The notes under the pieces are model-generated. The model made no database searches, was not told the origin of the DNA, and saw nothing but the letters and a program-made list of their open reading frames with translations. Shown piece after piece: positions 1 through 8,294 of a stretch of DNA of 64,000 nucleotides (position 1 is its first letter; each line of letters opens with the position of its first letter). The stretch is from the NCBI RefSeq assembly GCF_009937975.1, contig NZ_AP018441.1:4402001-4466000 (forward strand), written 5' to 3'. This stretch comes from Undibacterium sp. YM2 (GTDB lineage: Bacteria > Pseudomonadota > Gammaproteobacteria > Burkholderiales > Burkholderiaceae_D). The translations under genes and the position numbers were made by a program.

Positions 1-1
1 C

Positions 2-94
2 TATCCACAGTCAATGGAAGGCTATAACATCCACCGCTGGCGACAAATTCGAGACCGTATCGATCAGCAACATCCCACAATAAACCGACATTGA
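2..94 (+). CDS. C-terminal tail of an unidentified protein (partial)
   Basis: An open frame enters from the left edge and reads 30 codons to a TGA at 92-94. The peptide contains an amphipathic stretch (RWRQIRDRIDQQ) that looks like a real C-terminal helix, so this is probably the end of a gene starting outside the window. No family can be named from 30 residues, and chance openness over 90 bases is possible. The rest of 95-374 has no supported gene; it holds the inverted repeat at 176-282. Confidence 0.4.
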   Translation, partial: YPQSMEGYNIHRWRQIRDRIDQQHPTINRH

Positions 95-175
95 CAGGTA
101 TGTTCACAGGTATGAAGAAGTAAGTATCAAGCTTGTTTGTCATGGCTCAGCATTTGCAGGTACGATAAGCAGTCA

Positions 176-282
176 GTAGGATGCGTTGTAACTCACCATA
201 TCCCATCGCGCAAAAAATCGAAGAAATGGCAATAAGAGCGGTGCGTTACAACGCACCCTAAACCGGTGCGCCGTGCTCACCG
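176..282. repeat. Dispersed GC-rich inverted-repeat element
   Basis: The left arm at 176-192 (GTAGGATGCGTTGTAAC) is matched in reverse complement by 245-260 (GTTACAACGCACCCTA). It is followed by GGTGCGCCGTGCTCACC at 265-281. The same GTAGGGTGCG/GGTGCGC vocabulary recurs at 20194-20272, 27730-27754 and 42591-42679, always outside genes. This marks a dispersed intergenic family of REP or MITE type. Confidence 0.6.
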
Positions 283-374
283 CTTTCGCGTCTATGCGTT
301 CATGTGAATAGCAAAAACAGTGCGCGCAGCGCCCCCCTACAGAAGACACTTCAGCTCATAGTAGCCAGCAAGGA

Positions 375-1706
375 CTAAGCGTACTGATAATTCATCGCCG
401 CCCGCACGAGCAGGCTGATGTTTTCCCTGGTAGGAAAATCCATGAGCACGGTGCCGAAGTAGGCGCCCCAGGAATCATAGGGTTTGTTGATGGCATTGGT
501 GTAGAGATAGTTCTGCACTTGCGGCAACAAGTAGTTGGCATAGTCCTCAGGGAAGTAAACTAGCTCGGGCACGCGGCTGGCTGAAGTGTAGGTCACATAC
601 CAGATGACGGAAGCGGTGCCGGTGTCCAGGGCTTTGTGCAGATGTTTTTCTATCCTGTCCCACTTGGCGTCTTTAAAATCCTTCCAGTGGTTTTCTACAT
701 CGAGGCCGGGTTGCTGGCCTGGCAGCACATGGTTCCATTCGACCTGGTAATCGATATTGCCCCAGTACAGGCCACGGTCTGGTGCTGTCAGTTGGTAGTT
801 GGTGCCATCATCGCCATCGACAAAAGCAAAGATGATCTTGCCTCTGGCATCTTTCATGTTGGGGACGGTGTGGTCCTTGTAGAATAACTGGTCGAGGGTC
901 TTGCCGTTGTAGCCATTGCGCTTGTTGATGATTTTCCAGAAGGCGTCGTAAAAGACTGAGCGTACCTGTGCATCTTTTTCTTGCTTGATCAAGAGTACGA
1001 TGCATTCGGTGGGGTTGTCTTTTAAAAATTGCAGACAATCGTCGAGCACAAAATACTTGGTTCCCTGGTCATGGGGAGTATTGGAATCAAAAAAGGCTTC
1101 CTGGTAATAGCTGGAATGGTGAATGGAAAAATTAACTTCGTTATTGGCAACCGGCAAATAGCGCAGACGTATGTCAAACACGCGCAGGCCTTGCCGCAAT
1201 TGTTCGGCCAGTGTCCATTGCTGGCATACGCAGCCATAGCCAAAGCGTGACATCGATTCATGCGTACCTGGCAGGCTGACCATGGACAACAGGGCCTTGT
1301 CATCAATCGCAGACATCCAGCCTTGCGGGTAGGCATAAAAGGCAATGACGCCTTCGCTCCAGCCTGAGTGGTTTTCTTTGCTGGTGTCGTAGTAGTAGCG
1401 GTCAGGGTTGGGCGCATTATGGCGGTAAATAGGCACAGTACCGGTCTGCTGCTCAGTCCAGGCATAGAAAACGACGCGACCTTCACTCCAGCCTGCATTG
1501 TTTTCTTTATGGGTATCGTAATAAAAACGGTCGGGGTCGGCGGCAAAATGGCTGTAGATAGGAACGGTGCCTGGTACCTGGTCTTTATATGCCTGGAAGA
1601 AAATCTCGCCCTCAGACCAGCCAGGGTAACTGGCTACATTGGTGTCGTAGTAATAGCGTACCGGCTTGTCTATGCTATGCAAAAAAACGGGCGTCAGTTC
1701 TGCCAT
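375..1706 (-). CDS. PI-PLC X-domain phosphodiesterase with N-terminal DUF5648-like repeats
   Basis: This is a 443-residue protein. Residues 7-128 hold three copies of a 41-43 residue repeat built on YYYDT...GWSEG...GTVPIY, which resembles the DUF5648 class of lectin-like repeats. From about residue 135 it reads as a phosphatidylinositol-specific phospholipase C X domain: GTHES at 147-151 supplies the first catalytic His, FDIR follows near 178, and a second His lies in the IHHSS motif near 195. Known members cleave phosphatidylinositol or related phosphodiesters without calcium. No signal peptide is seen, so export would need another route. A strong AGGAGA ribosome site precedes the ATG. It is divergent from the gene at 1949. 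The catalytic class is well supported; the substrate is unknown. Confidence 0.85.
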   Translation of the reverse strand: MAELTPVFLHSIDKPVRYYYDTNVASYPGWSEGEIFFQAYKDQVPGTVPIYSHFAADPDRFYYDTHKENNAGWSEGRVVFYAWTEQQTGTVPIYRHNAPNPDRYYYDTSKENHSGWSEGVIAFYAYPQGWMSAIDDKALLSMVSLPGTHESMSRFGYGCVCQQWTLAEQLRQGLRVFDIRLRYLPVANNEVNFSIHHSSYYQEAFFDSNTPHDQGTKYFVLDDCLQFLKDNPTECIVLLIKQEKDAQVRSVFYDAFWKIINKRNGYNGKTLDQLFYKDHTVPNMKDARGKIIFAFVDGDDGTNYQLTAPDRGLYWGNIDYQVEWNHVLPGQQPGLDVENHWKDFKDAKWDRIEKHLHKALDTGTASVIWYVTYTSASRVPELVYFPEDYANYLLPQVQNYLYTNAINKPYDSWGAYFGTVLMDFPTRENISLLVRAAMNYQYA

Positions 1707-1948
1707 GCTGCTCTCCTGAATGTAAGGCGATGCTAAAAAAGGGGGCGATGCGTAAGCTGGGGCGATGACAAGTAATCACGTCTGTCTGCGCTGATCAATA
1801 CATGTGCATATCGATAGCGTGATTAATTTGGCATCAATAATAGCTGTTTTATCAAAATCAAGAAATGCTTTTTGTATCATTTTGTCATGTCAAATGCACA
1901 AAGCCTGCGATGCCGTATAATTTTTTCACCAGCATTTTTTTGAACTCC

Positions 1949-3139
1949 ATGATCAATAGACATCCCGCTACCTTGCTCCGCACCTTGCCTGGCGTCTTGC
2001 TCAATATCTTATTAGCGGTCAGCGGTTTTTTGCTTCCTGCTGCTAGCCAGGCTGCATATCTGACCGGTGCGGCAGGCGATGCAGTTGCCGCGCCGACAGA
2101 GCATACTCAACAGCTACAGCAGCTTCATCAACTCGCCATCAAGCACCAGGTCTGCACGGCGGCGCTGGTGTACATACGTGGCGGGCAAATACAGGAACCA
2201 CTGTTTGCCAAAGGCTGTGAAGAGGCTGCCATGCCGGATGCGAGCAGCATCTTCCAGGCGGCCTCGCTCTCGAAACCGCTGTTTGCCTATGCGGTGCTGA
2301 AGCTGGCTGCACAGGGCAAGCTGGCGCTGGATGCGCCGCTGATGCAATACCTGCCACAGGGTTATTTGCACCTGACCAGGCCAGGAGAAGCAAACAGCCC
2401 GCGCGAGCCATTCACTGACCCACGCCTGCAAAAAGTCACGGCACGCATGCTCTTGCAGCACACTTCGGGTTTGCCCAATTTTGGCAACAGACTGGCGTTT
2501 GAATTTGAGCCGGGTACGCAATGGCGTTATTCTGGCGAGGGCTATATGTTGCTGCAGGCCGCCATTGAATCGATCACAAGCATGGGCCTGCAAGCCTGGA
2601 TGCAGCAGGCCGTATTTACCCCGCTGGGCATGCAGAGCAGCAGTTATGAGGCACCGCAGGAATGGCAACACCAAATCATCTGGGGCAGCCTGCAAGGCAA
2701 AGCCCTGCCCTCGCAACTTCGCTCTGGTCGGCGGGCAGTTGCTGCGGCCAGCCTGCATACCAGCATTACCGACTATGCGCGTTTTGTGCAGGCTGTGCTC
2801 AAGGATGCTGAGTTGCAAAAGCAGATACTTGAGCGACCCGTCATGGCTGACCCGGATAACCAGGTAGCATGGAGCCTGGGCTGGGGGCTAGCACATACCA
2901 GCAGCGCAGAGCATGCGCCGCTGCTGTGGCACTGGGGTAATAACTATGGCTACCGCGCCTTTGTCATCGCCTTCCCGGCAAAGGGCGACGCCATGATCTT
3001 GCTGACCGGCAGTGACCAGGGCCTGAAACTGGCGCAGGCCCTAACGGCAAATGTCATCCCCGGCCAACTCAGTCTGTTCCAGTTCCCGTTATTGGGGCTG
3101 AAGTCTGGCTTTCTGTGCCAGGCCCTGGGCATTTGCTGA
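1949..3139 (+). CDS. Serine hydrolase, beta-lactamase (class C/PBP-like) family
   Basis: The protein is 396 residues from the ATG at 1949. That start is preferred over the in-frame upstream 1865 because it opens directly on a Sec signal peptide (positive start, hydrophobic core, cleavage near AASQA, residues 31-35). The SxxK motif is SLSK at 106-109, YSG stands in the YxN position, HTSGLP follows the helical domain, and HWGNNYG near the end corresponds to the KTG/HxG strand. Known relatives include AmpC, EstB esterases and D-aminopeptidases, so it acts in the periplasm on a peptide, ester or beta-lactam. Substrate cannot be read from sequence. It abuts the convergent hydrolase at 3140. Confidence 0.85.
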   Translation: MINRHPATLLRTLPGVLLNILLAVSGFLLPAASQAAYLTGAAGDAVAAPTEHTQQLQQLHQLAIKHQVCTAALVYIRGGQIQEPLFAKGCEEAAMPDASSIFQAASLSKPLFAYAVLKLAAQGKLALDAPLMQYLPQGYLHLTRPGEANSPREPFTDPRLQKVTARMLLQHTSGLPNFGNRLAFEFEPGTQWRYSGEGYMLLQAAIESITSMGLQAWMQQAVFTPLGMQSSSYEAPQEWQHQIIWGSLQGKALPSQLRSGRRAVAAASLHTSITDYARFVQAVLKDAELQKQILERPVMADPDNQVAWSLGWGLAHTSSAEHAPLLWHWGNNYGYRAFVIAFPAKGDAMILLTGSDQGLKLAQALTANVIPGQLSLFQFPLLGLKSGFLCQALGIC

Positions 3140-3934
3140 TCATGAACCTATGAACTCATTAATGATGGCAAAGGTTTTTGCCGGCTGCTCCAGATGCGGC
3201 AAGTGGCCTGCCAGCGGCACCGGCGCAAAGCGGCTGTGGGCAAAGGCTGCGGCAAAAGCCTGCCCATAAGCTGTGGTCACGACCCTGTCACTCTCACCCC
3301 ATACTACCAGCACAGGGATGCTGATCTGCTGCAGGCGGGCACGCAAATGCGGGTGATGCATGAAGGGCGCTCCAGCGATGATACGCATGGTCGCCATGTT
3401 GGCGCGCTGCATGGCTTGTTGCTCTGCTGGCAGGCTGGCCGGGTCGATAAAGAATTTGTCCGGTTCATGAAAGGCATGCTCAGCCAGACCACGCGGGCCA
3501 AGCACAAAGGGATCAGCAATAGGTTCGCCATCAACATGAATGCCAACGGCATTCACCAGTACCAGACGGGCAATGCGCTGTTTGCCACCATCAGCAATAT
3601 CTTGTAAGGCCATTTCTGAGGCTATCCAGCCACCTATCGATGAACCTATGATGACGACCTTGCGCAGGTCCAGCTTATCCAGCAGCGCCAGGTAGGCCTT
3701 GGCAACATCAGCGACAGTTTGTATATCGTCTGGGCGGACAGTGCCATTCCAGCCGGGGTGGGTGGGCAGGATGCTCAGTGCATTTGCGGATACATGACGG
3801 GCTATGCCAGCCACCGTGGCGGTGCCGCCGCCACCATGCAAGATCAATACAGGCTGCCCCTCGCCTGCCTGTTCATAGCGGACGGACAAACCGGGGCGCA
3901 GCTCTGCAATATGGGTTTCTGGTGCGTATGACAT
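3140..3934 (-). CDS. Alpha/beta-fold hydrolase
   Basis: This is a 264-residue cytosolic alpha/beta hydrolase. It has the oxyanion HGGGG segment near residue 33 and the nucleophile elbow GSSIG with Ser99. A WGESDR segment carries the likely acid near 215, and AGHLPHLEQP the catalytic His near 243. No signal peptide is present. The gene is transcribed away from a MarR regulator, and the shared intergenic region holds a perfect 20-bp palindrome, so it is probably controlled by that regulator. Family members cleave esters, C-C bonds or epoxides; the substrate here is unknown. Its stop codon touches the stop of the convergent gene ending at 3139. Confidence 0.85.
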   Translation of the reverse strand: MSYAPETHIAELRPGLSVRYEQAGEGQPVLILHGGGGTATVAGIARHVSANALSILPTHPGWNGTVRPDDIQTVADVAKAYLALLDKLDLRKVVIIGSSIGGWIASEMALQDIADGGKQRIARLVLVNAVGIHVDGEPIADPFVLGPRGLAEHAFHEPDKFFIDPASLPAEQQAMQRANMATMRIIAGAPFMHHPHLRARLQQISIPVLVVWGESDRVVTTAYGQAFAAAFAHSRFAPVPLAGHLPHLEQPAKTFAIINEFIGS

Positions 3935-3993
3935 GGTGAATACTCCGAAAGCAAAATGATGATCGTATGAAGCGGCTTAATTACAAACACAAT

Positions 3994-4025
3994 TATAAAC
4001 ATATTTATATAAACATGTTTATATA
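3994..4025. promoter_or_regulatory. Probable MarR operator, double palindrome
   Basis: TATATAAACATGTTTATATA at 4006-4025 is a perfect 20-bp palindrome. It overlaps a second, slightly imperfect one, TATAAACATATTTATA at 3994-4009. Both lie between the divergent hydrolase (start 3934) and MarR gene (start 4071), in an AT-rich stretch. This is the usual place and form of a MarR-dimer operator controlling both genes. Binding itself is inferred. Confidence 0.7.
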
Positions 4026-4070
4026 AGTCGATTTATATCAGTATATTTACAACTATGCTAGACTGGCCGC

Positions 4071-4499
4071 ATGCTAAATCACATCCAATACCTGGGTCGC
4101 GCCGTCAAGCAAGCCCAATACCGCCAGCATCGGGCGCTCGAAACAGCGTTGGTCGCGGCAGGCAGCACGCTCGCCCAATGGGATGCCCTGCGCGCCATAG
4201 GCCGCATGCCGGGTGCATCATCGCATGACCTGGCCCTGGCCACTTTCCAGACTGACCAGGCCTTTGGCACCCTGGCCAACCGTCTCGTCGCGCAAGGCCT
4301 GATAGAGCGCCGCCCTGGCGAAGGGCGACGCATAGAACACTTCCTCAACAAACAAGGCGAACGCATGCTCGTCACCGCCAATGAGATCGCCATGCAGGTG
4401 CTGACAGACAAATTTGCCGTACTCAATGCGACAGAGCAAAAGCAGTTGCTTAAGCTGCTGAGCAAGCTGGTTGAGGCAGAAGATACGGGGCTGGAGTAA
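4071..4499 (+). CDS. MarR-family transcriptional regulator
   Basis: This is a 142-residue protein with the winged-helix MarR layout: an N-terminal dimerisation helix, a recognition region around residues 45-75 (ASSHDLALATFQTDQAFGTLANRLVA segment), then the wing with LIERRPGEGRRIEHFL, where the conserved Asp-Arg pair is replaced by GEGRR. It probably represses itself and the divergent hydrolase until a small ligand binds. The ATG lies 45 bases from the operator palindrome; a TATGCT box at 4054-4059 could make the transcript nearly leaderless. Family assignment is firm and the ligand is unknown. Confidence 0.88.
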   Translation: MLNHIQYLGRAVKQAQYRQHRALETALVAAGSTLAQWDALRAIGRMPGASSHDLALATFQTDQAFGTLANRLVAQGLIERRPGEGRRIEHFLNKQGERMLVTANEIAMQVLTDKFAVLNATEQKQLLKLLSKLVEAEDTGLE

Positions 4500-4554
4500 G
4501 ATGGGCTAAGATACAATGGCGATGCTCTCTCACTTTTAGCACAACCAGAAAATC

Positions 4555-5082
4555 ATGACTGCACAAGCAAGCACCCATGCCATGCGCATCCTCAAGGTCA
4601 ATCATGCGGGTGAGCATGGTGCAATACATATCTATACAGGGCAAATTCTTGTCGCCCGCTTCACCGCTCCCGCCATGCTCTCCGAGTTGCGCGAGTTCAA
4701 AGCTCATGAAGAAAAACACCGCGCCCTGTTTGCAGCAGAATTGCAGCGCCGTGCCTGCCCGCCATGCCGCAGCGCTTTTTTATGTGCAGCAGGCGGCTTT
4801 GTACTGGGATTCATTACTGGCCTGTTTGGCCGCCACGCCATTGCCGCCACCACGGTAGCAGTTGAGCGCGTTGTCTTGCGACACTTGCAGGCGCAACTCG
4901 CTACACTGGCAACAATTGATGAGGTGGCGAGCAAGGTCATTGCCTCGATTGTCGCTGAAGAACAGTTGCATCATGACCAGTCAGCCACGCACATGGGTAC
5001 GAAGTCGTTTTGCACAAAGCCCTTGCAAGCCCTCGTGTCTGGCGCGACCGAAGCGGTTATCTGGACAGGCATGCGTGTGTAA
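4555..5082 (+). CDS. Coq7-like demethoxyubiquinone hydroxylase family protein
   Basis: A 175-residue protein with the di-iron ligand pattern of Coq7/CLK-1. It shows NHAGEHGA (Glu20), HEEKH near 51-55, a VERVV...H segment near 103, and AEEQLHHDQ near 137. A hydrophobic stretch near 75-90 fits interfacial membrane association. Known members hydroxylate demethoxyubiquinone in ubiquinone synthesis, using O2. This copy is short, carries an extra CPPC segment, and stands alone 55 bases after marR, so it may be a paralogue rather than the main enzyme. Confidence 0.85.
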   Translation: MTAQASTHAMRILKVNHAGEHGAIHIYTGQILVARFTAPAMLSELREFKAHEEKHRALFAAELQRRACPPCRSAFLCAAGGFVLGFITGLFGRHAIAATTVAVERVVLRHLQAQLATLATIDEVASKVIASIVAEEQLHHDQSATHMGTKSFCTKPLQALVSGATEAVIWTGMRV

Positions 5083-5392
5083 TAGTGTGTAATGCGGCAG
5101 GCTGCGCGATACAGCCGACCGCAAAACACCCACAAGCCTGTATCAGATCAGACTAAAAACGCATAAAAACCAGCATATGGTTAATGACATTGATTACATA
5201 TTTGCAACACCATCCCTGCTGTCATGCCCGCCTCCGCCCATCGCATCAGAACGCTGCACATGCCGGGACAATATGCACTTTTACCTATGACAGTAACCTG
5301 CATTACAGCCAGACAAGGCCACGCAAATTGTCAAGACAGTCCAACAAACTGACAGCATCCACAATAATTTTAATTAACTGTTTGACAAATAG
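5083..5392. other. Gene-poor intergenic stretch
   Basis: I see no convincing gene here. A 70-codon open frame at 5184 has no ribosome site and a composition unlike its neighbours. The stretch becomes AT-rich toward its right end, where the promoter at 5393 begins. Confidence 0.5.
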
Positions 5393-5421
5393 TTGATATA
5401 TTTACTTAAAGGCAACATAAT
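5393..5421 (+). promoter_or_regulatory. Sigma-70-type promoter of the GNAT gene
   Basis: TTGATA at 5393-5398 and CATAAT at 5416-5421 are separated by 17 bases, each one base off the consensus. Transcription would begin near 5428, giving a leader of about 47 bases before the ATG at 5475. Confidence 0.55.
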
Positions 5422-5474
5422 GCAGTAAATTGCTTTTTGGATAGATCATTATCTTGATACAAGCAGAGGCTGAT

Positions 5475-6149
5475 ATGCACAATACTATTTCTACAAGTGG
5501 CACTGCTGGAGACACAGCCAATACTGACCAGTTGCTCGGCGCCTGGGCACATGGCTGGACGATTTCGCGTGGCACCGATGCCCCCATACCGCTGGCCGAT
5601 TTTGGCTACCGCATACAGGTCGGCCTGCCCGGCCATCTGGAGCGCTATGTCCTGCAGGGCCATGTCCTGAGTGCCATACAAAAACTCGCGCAAGAGCTCG
5701 ATACGCCGGATACCTGGCTCAAGGTGTGCGCCCCGCACAGCAGCGTCGCGGGCATCCTGCCGCCACGCTGGAAGGTCAAACCGCTGGAATATTTGATGAG
5801 CAAATCCATCGCCCCAACCGCAGTCACCATGCCTGAGGCTTACCACATCAACCTCATTGAAGATGGCGATGCGGTCACCGCCCGCGCCTGCAGCAGCGAA
5901 GGCCACCACGCCGCTACAGGCCGCATGGCCATCTACAAGCAATACGCCGTGTTTGACCAAATTGTCACCGAACCCGCACACCGCCGCCGTGGCCTGGCCT
6001 TTGCCATCATGCAAAGCTTGGCCAACCATGCGTGCAGCAAAGCGGCATCCACCGGTATTCTGGTAGCGACCGATGAGGGCCGTGCGCTCTACACCGCCAT
6101 GGGCTGGACGCTGGCGTCTGAAATGACGGCGGCTGTGCTGGTGGAGTGA
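5475..6149 (+). CDS. GNAT-family N-acetyltransferase
   Basis: The protein is 224 residues. The ATG at 5475 is chosen over a TTG at 5454 because AGAGG at 5464-5468 sits at correct spacing. The C-terminal half carries the acetyl-CoA loop: a beta-bulge with YAVFDQIVTEPAHRRRGLAF, where RRRGLA is the Q/RxxGxG/A signature, followed by ALYTAMGW. The N-terminal half is less conserved and may be a second, degenerate acetyltransferase-like domain. Substrate is unknown. It is a stand-alone transcription unit. Confidence 0.85.
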   Translation: MHNTISTSGTAGDTANTDQLLGAWAHGWTISRGTDAPIPLADFGYRIQVGLPGHLERYVLQGHVLSAIQKLAQELDTPDTWLKVCAPHSSVAGILPPRWKVKPLEYLMSKSIAPTAVTMPEAYHINLIEDGDAVTARACSSEGHHAATGRMAIYKQYAVFDQIVTEPAHRRRGLAFAIMQSLANHACSKAASTGILVATDEGRALYTAMGWTLASEMTAAVLVE

Positions 6150-6215
6150 GATTGGGCGTAAAATCAGACTTAAGGCTTTGCCTGCACATGACATGCAGGT
6201 GCGCAATGCAAAGCC

Positions 6216-6614
6216 TTAAAGGTAGCTGACCACTGCTGGCTGCGTATCCCAGTTATCGTTGATACCATCGACATAGGTCACCGGTGCTGCCGCCAGTTCT
6301 GCGATGCTGGCATCATCAAGACAGCTCACGCTGACGCCATAGAATTTGCCGCGCCGGGGTGAATGGGCAATGCCAAACGGGCGCACGCCGCAATGCTTGC
6401 AAAAGAAATGTTGCTCATTCTTTGCGCCAAATTGATATTCACTGAGCTCAGATTCACCTGCCAGCAGGCGAAAAGACTCTGGTTTTACGACTGTCGCCCA
6501 GCAACGTATCTTCAGGCAAAAACTGCAATTGCAACGCATGCTGCCATCGGCCAGATCGATGTCCGCTTCAAAACGTATGGCCTTGCAATGGCAACTGCCG
6601 TGATAGGTTTTCAT
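6216..6614 (-). CDS. GFA family (CENP-V/Gfa-like) zinc protein
   Basis: A 132-residue protein with the full cysteine set of the GFA fold: CxC at 8-10, CxCxxC at 28-33, and CxxC near 92-95 (FCKHCGVRPFG). Known members bind two zinc ions; the founder Gfa was linked to S-hydroxymethyl-glutathione formation, but most members have no proven activity. The gene is convergent with the GNAT at 5475 and stands alone. Confidence 0.88.
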   Translation of the reverse strand: MKTYHGSCHCKAIRFEADIDLADGSMRCNCSFCLKIRCWATVVKPESFRLLAGESELSEYQFGAKNEQHFFCKHCGVRPFGIAHSPRRGKFYGVSVSCLDDASIAELAAAPVTYVDGINDNWDTQPAVVSYL

Positions 6615-6721
6615 GATGTTTTATTTTTGTAGGTGGCCTGTTATTGTACACAGACTTTATTGAAGTGCAGTTCATTGGTGCACGGTTATAATCTGCATGC
6701 TATCCACTCAGGAGACTTTTC

Positions 6722-7288
6722 ATGCCCGCCTTTAACCAGGTCACGTTAGACAGCCCCCGCCTGCACCTGCGCCCCTTGTGCAAGGACGATGCCGCCGCCA
6801 TCCTGCGCATGCGTTCCAAAGCCAAGGTCATGCGCTACATGACCACTGCACCATGGACAGACATTGCCCAGGCCACTGGCATGGTCGAGCGCGATCAGGC
6901 CGCCATGGTCAGGGGCGACCTGCTGCGCCTGGCTTTGATACGCAAGACCGACAAGGTGTTTCTGGGCAGTTGCATCCTTTTCCACTTTGACGAAGGCTGC
7001 CGCCGCGCCGAGATTGGCTACGACATGGATGAAACTTACTGGGGCCAGGGCTACATGAACGAAGCCCTGGTGACCTTGCTCAATTACGGCTTCAATGAAT
7101 TAAACCTCAACCGCATCGACGCCGACATCCACCCGGACAATATCAACTCCGCCCGCTCACTCGAAAGACTAGGCTTCATCCGCGAAGGCTATCTGCGCGA
7201 ACGCTGGATCATTGACGACGTAGTATCGGACTCGGCGATTTATGGCTTGTTGCGTAGTGATTGGGTGAAGCGGGGTGAGGCATCCTAA
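6722..7288 (+). CDS. RimJ/RimL-type GNAT acetyltransferase
   Basis: A 188-residue protein covering one GNAT domain. It starts with the RLHLRPL strand typical of RimJ/RimL, has EIGYDMDETYWGQGYMNEAL as the acetyl-CoA binding loop near 97-116, and NRIDADIHPDNINSARSLERLGF near 137-159. Known relatives acetylate ribosomal protein N-termini or small amines. The start is supported by CAGGAGA seven bases upstream of the ATG. It is followed directly by an 18-bp perfect palindrome that may end the transcript. Confidence 0.9.
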   Translation: MPAFNQVTLDSPRLHLRPLCKDDAAAILRMRSKAKVMRYMTTAPWTDIAQATGMVERDQAAMVRGDLLRLALIRKTDKVFLGSCILFHFDEGCRRAEIGYDMDETYWGQGYMNEALVTLLNYGFNELNLNRIDADIHPDNINSARSLERLGFIREGYLRERWIIDDVVSDSAIYGLLRSDWVKRGEAS

Positions 7289-7295
7289 AACAAGC

Positions 7296-7313
7296 GGCGC
7301 ATTGCAATGCGCC
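7296..7313. repeat. 18-bp perfect palindrome of the GGCGCATT family
   Basis: GGCGCATTGCAATGCGCC is a perfect palindrome between convergent genes ending at 7288 and 7355. Related copies occur at 20310-20327, 38600-38617 and 38675-38692. Flanking AAGC and GCTT extend the possible stem and CCTTTT follows, so it may also work as a bidirectional terminator. Confidence 0.65.
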
Positions 7314-7354
7314 CGACGCTTGTCCTTTTACAGCCATCGCGGTGCAACTCCAGG

Positions 7355-7711
7355 CTATTCACTCGCCGCCTTCAAGGCCAGCAACAGATAGTCATGCACA
7401 TGTTTGTCGCTGATGTCCTGTTCAGAAGTCAGCTTGAGATGGCGACGGTACTTGCCCTCGCCTTCGAGTTTCTTGTATTTGTCAGGCAGGGATGCACCCA
7501 GGCCAAATTCCAACGTCACATGGTTTTTGTAAGAGAAAACACCGCAAAATGGCCGCGCTGCTGAAAACAGCAGGCCACCGTATTTGACTTCTTCGCTCAC
7601 ACCCTCATCAAGCTTCAGGATCATTTCACGCAGGCTTTGCACCAGCGCATAATTCTCTTCATTAAGCATGCGTATGTCTTGCAGCAGCTTGTTGATTCTC
7701 TCTGTACTCAT
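7355..7711 (-). CDS. DUF1801 domain-containing protein
   Basis: A 118-residue cytosolic protein with the DUF1801 pattern: an N-terminal helix, EEVKYGGLLFSAARPFCGVFSYKNHVTLEF in the middle (usually K-W-x-x-P in the family), and GKYRRHLKL near the end. The family is small and widespread and has no settled function. The ribosome site GGGAGCAGG precedes the ATG. It appears to be a single gene. Confidence 0.8.
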   Translation of the reverse strand: MSTERINKLLQDIRMLNEENYALVQSLREMILKLDEGVSEEVKYGGLLFSAARPFCGVFSYKNHVTLEFGLGASLPDKYKKLEGEGKYRRHLKLTSEQDISDKHVHDYLLLALKAASE

Positions 7712-7834
7712 GAGACCTGCTCCCTTTTCATGTGCGGCGTCAGGATTGCCGCAATTGATGCACTGTTGCAGATGGTGCGCACGGCGTCCACTACAAAATG
7801 GCTGAGTGTGTGGCTACGTTGATGATGACTTCCA

Positions 7835-8212
7835 TTATTTCCTGACCTGGCCCTGCTGATCCCGCAGCAACATCATCAACTTCTCAGAAATAAGTCTGGG
7901 TTTGTCATTACTGTCATTGTAGCTTGCACAGCCCTCAGGCAGTAGCTGCTCCTTACTTTTGCCTGCTCTTGAAAAATACAGTTGATCACCATCACAACGC
8001 AAACGCGCCCTGACCTGGCGGGTGGATTTTTTGCGCACCTCGGCAACCCAGCAGGCATCTGCGCAGCCGCTGGAGTGATAGGCCAGCAGCTCGCCGCGTA
8101 CTGGCCAATTGAGGGTGTATTCGCCGGTGCCGCCAGATGCCCATGCGATAGCGCTGCATGTGAGCAGTGCCATCAGGGTAATTTGAGTAAGTTGGCGTAC
8201 AGTGTGGTTCAT
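7835..8212 (-). CDS. Small exported protein of unknown function
   Basis: A 125-residue protein with a Sec signal peptide (residues 1-25, cleavage after AIAWA). Mature residues include four cysteines that could form two disulfides in the periplasm (CADAC near 49-53, RLRC near 73, and GCASY near 95). No family is recognised. It stands between convergent and co-directional genes with no obvious partner. Confidence 0.65.
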   Translation of the reverse strand: MNHTVRQLTQITLMALLTCSAIAWASGGTGEYTLNWPVRGELLAYHSSGCADACWVAEVRKKSTRQVRARLRCDGDQLYFSRAGKSKEQLLPEGCASYNDSNDKPRLISEKLMMLLRDQQGQVRK

Positions 8213-8294
8213 CAGGGAGAATTAAAATCCATCAAGATCAACATTTTTTTGAAGTGTTGGCAGCTTGTATAGGTATATGCTTGGGAATAACATT

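Noticed and set aside
2114..2818. 234-codon minus-strand ORF
   Set aside because: Antisense to the beta-lactamase-like gene with no recognisable motif.
5184..5396. 70-codon ORF before the GNAT gene
   Set aside because: No ribosome site, composition not coding-like, and it ends in the promoter region.
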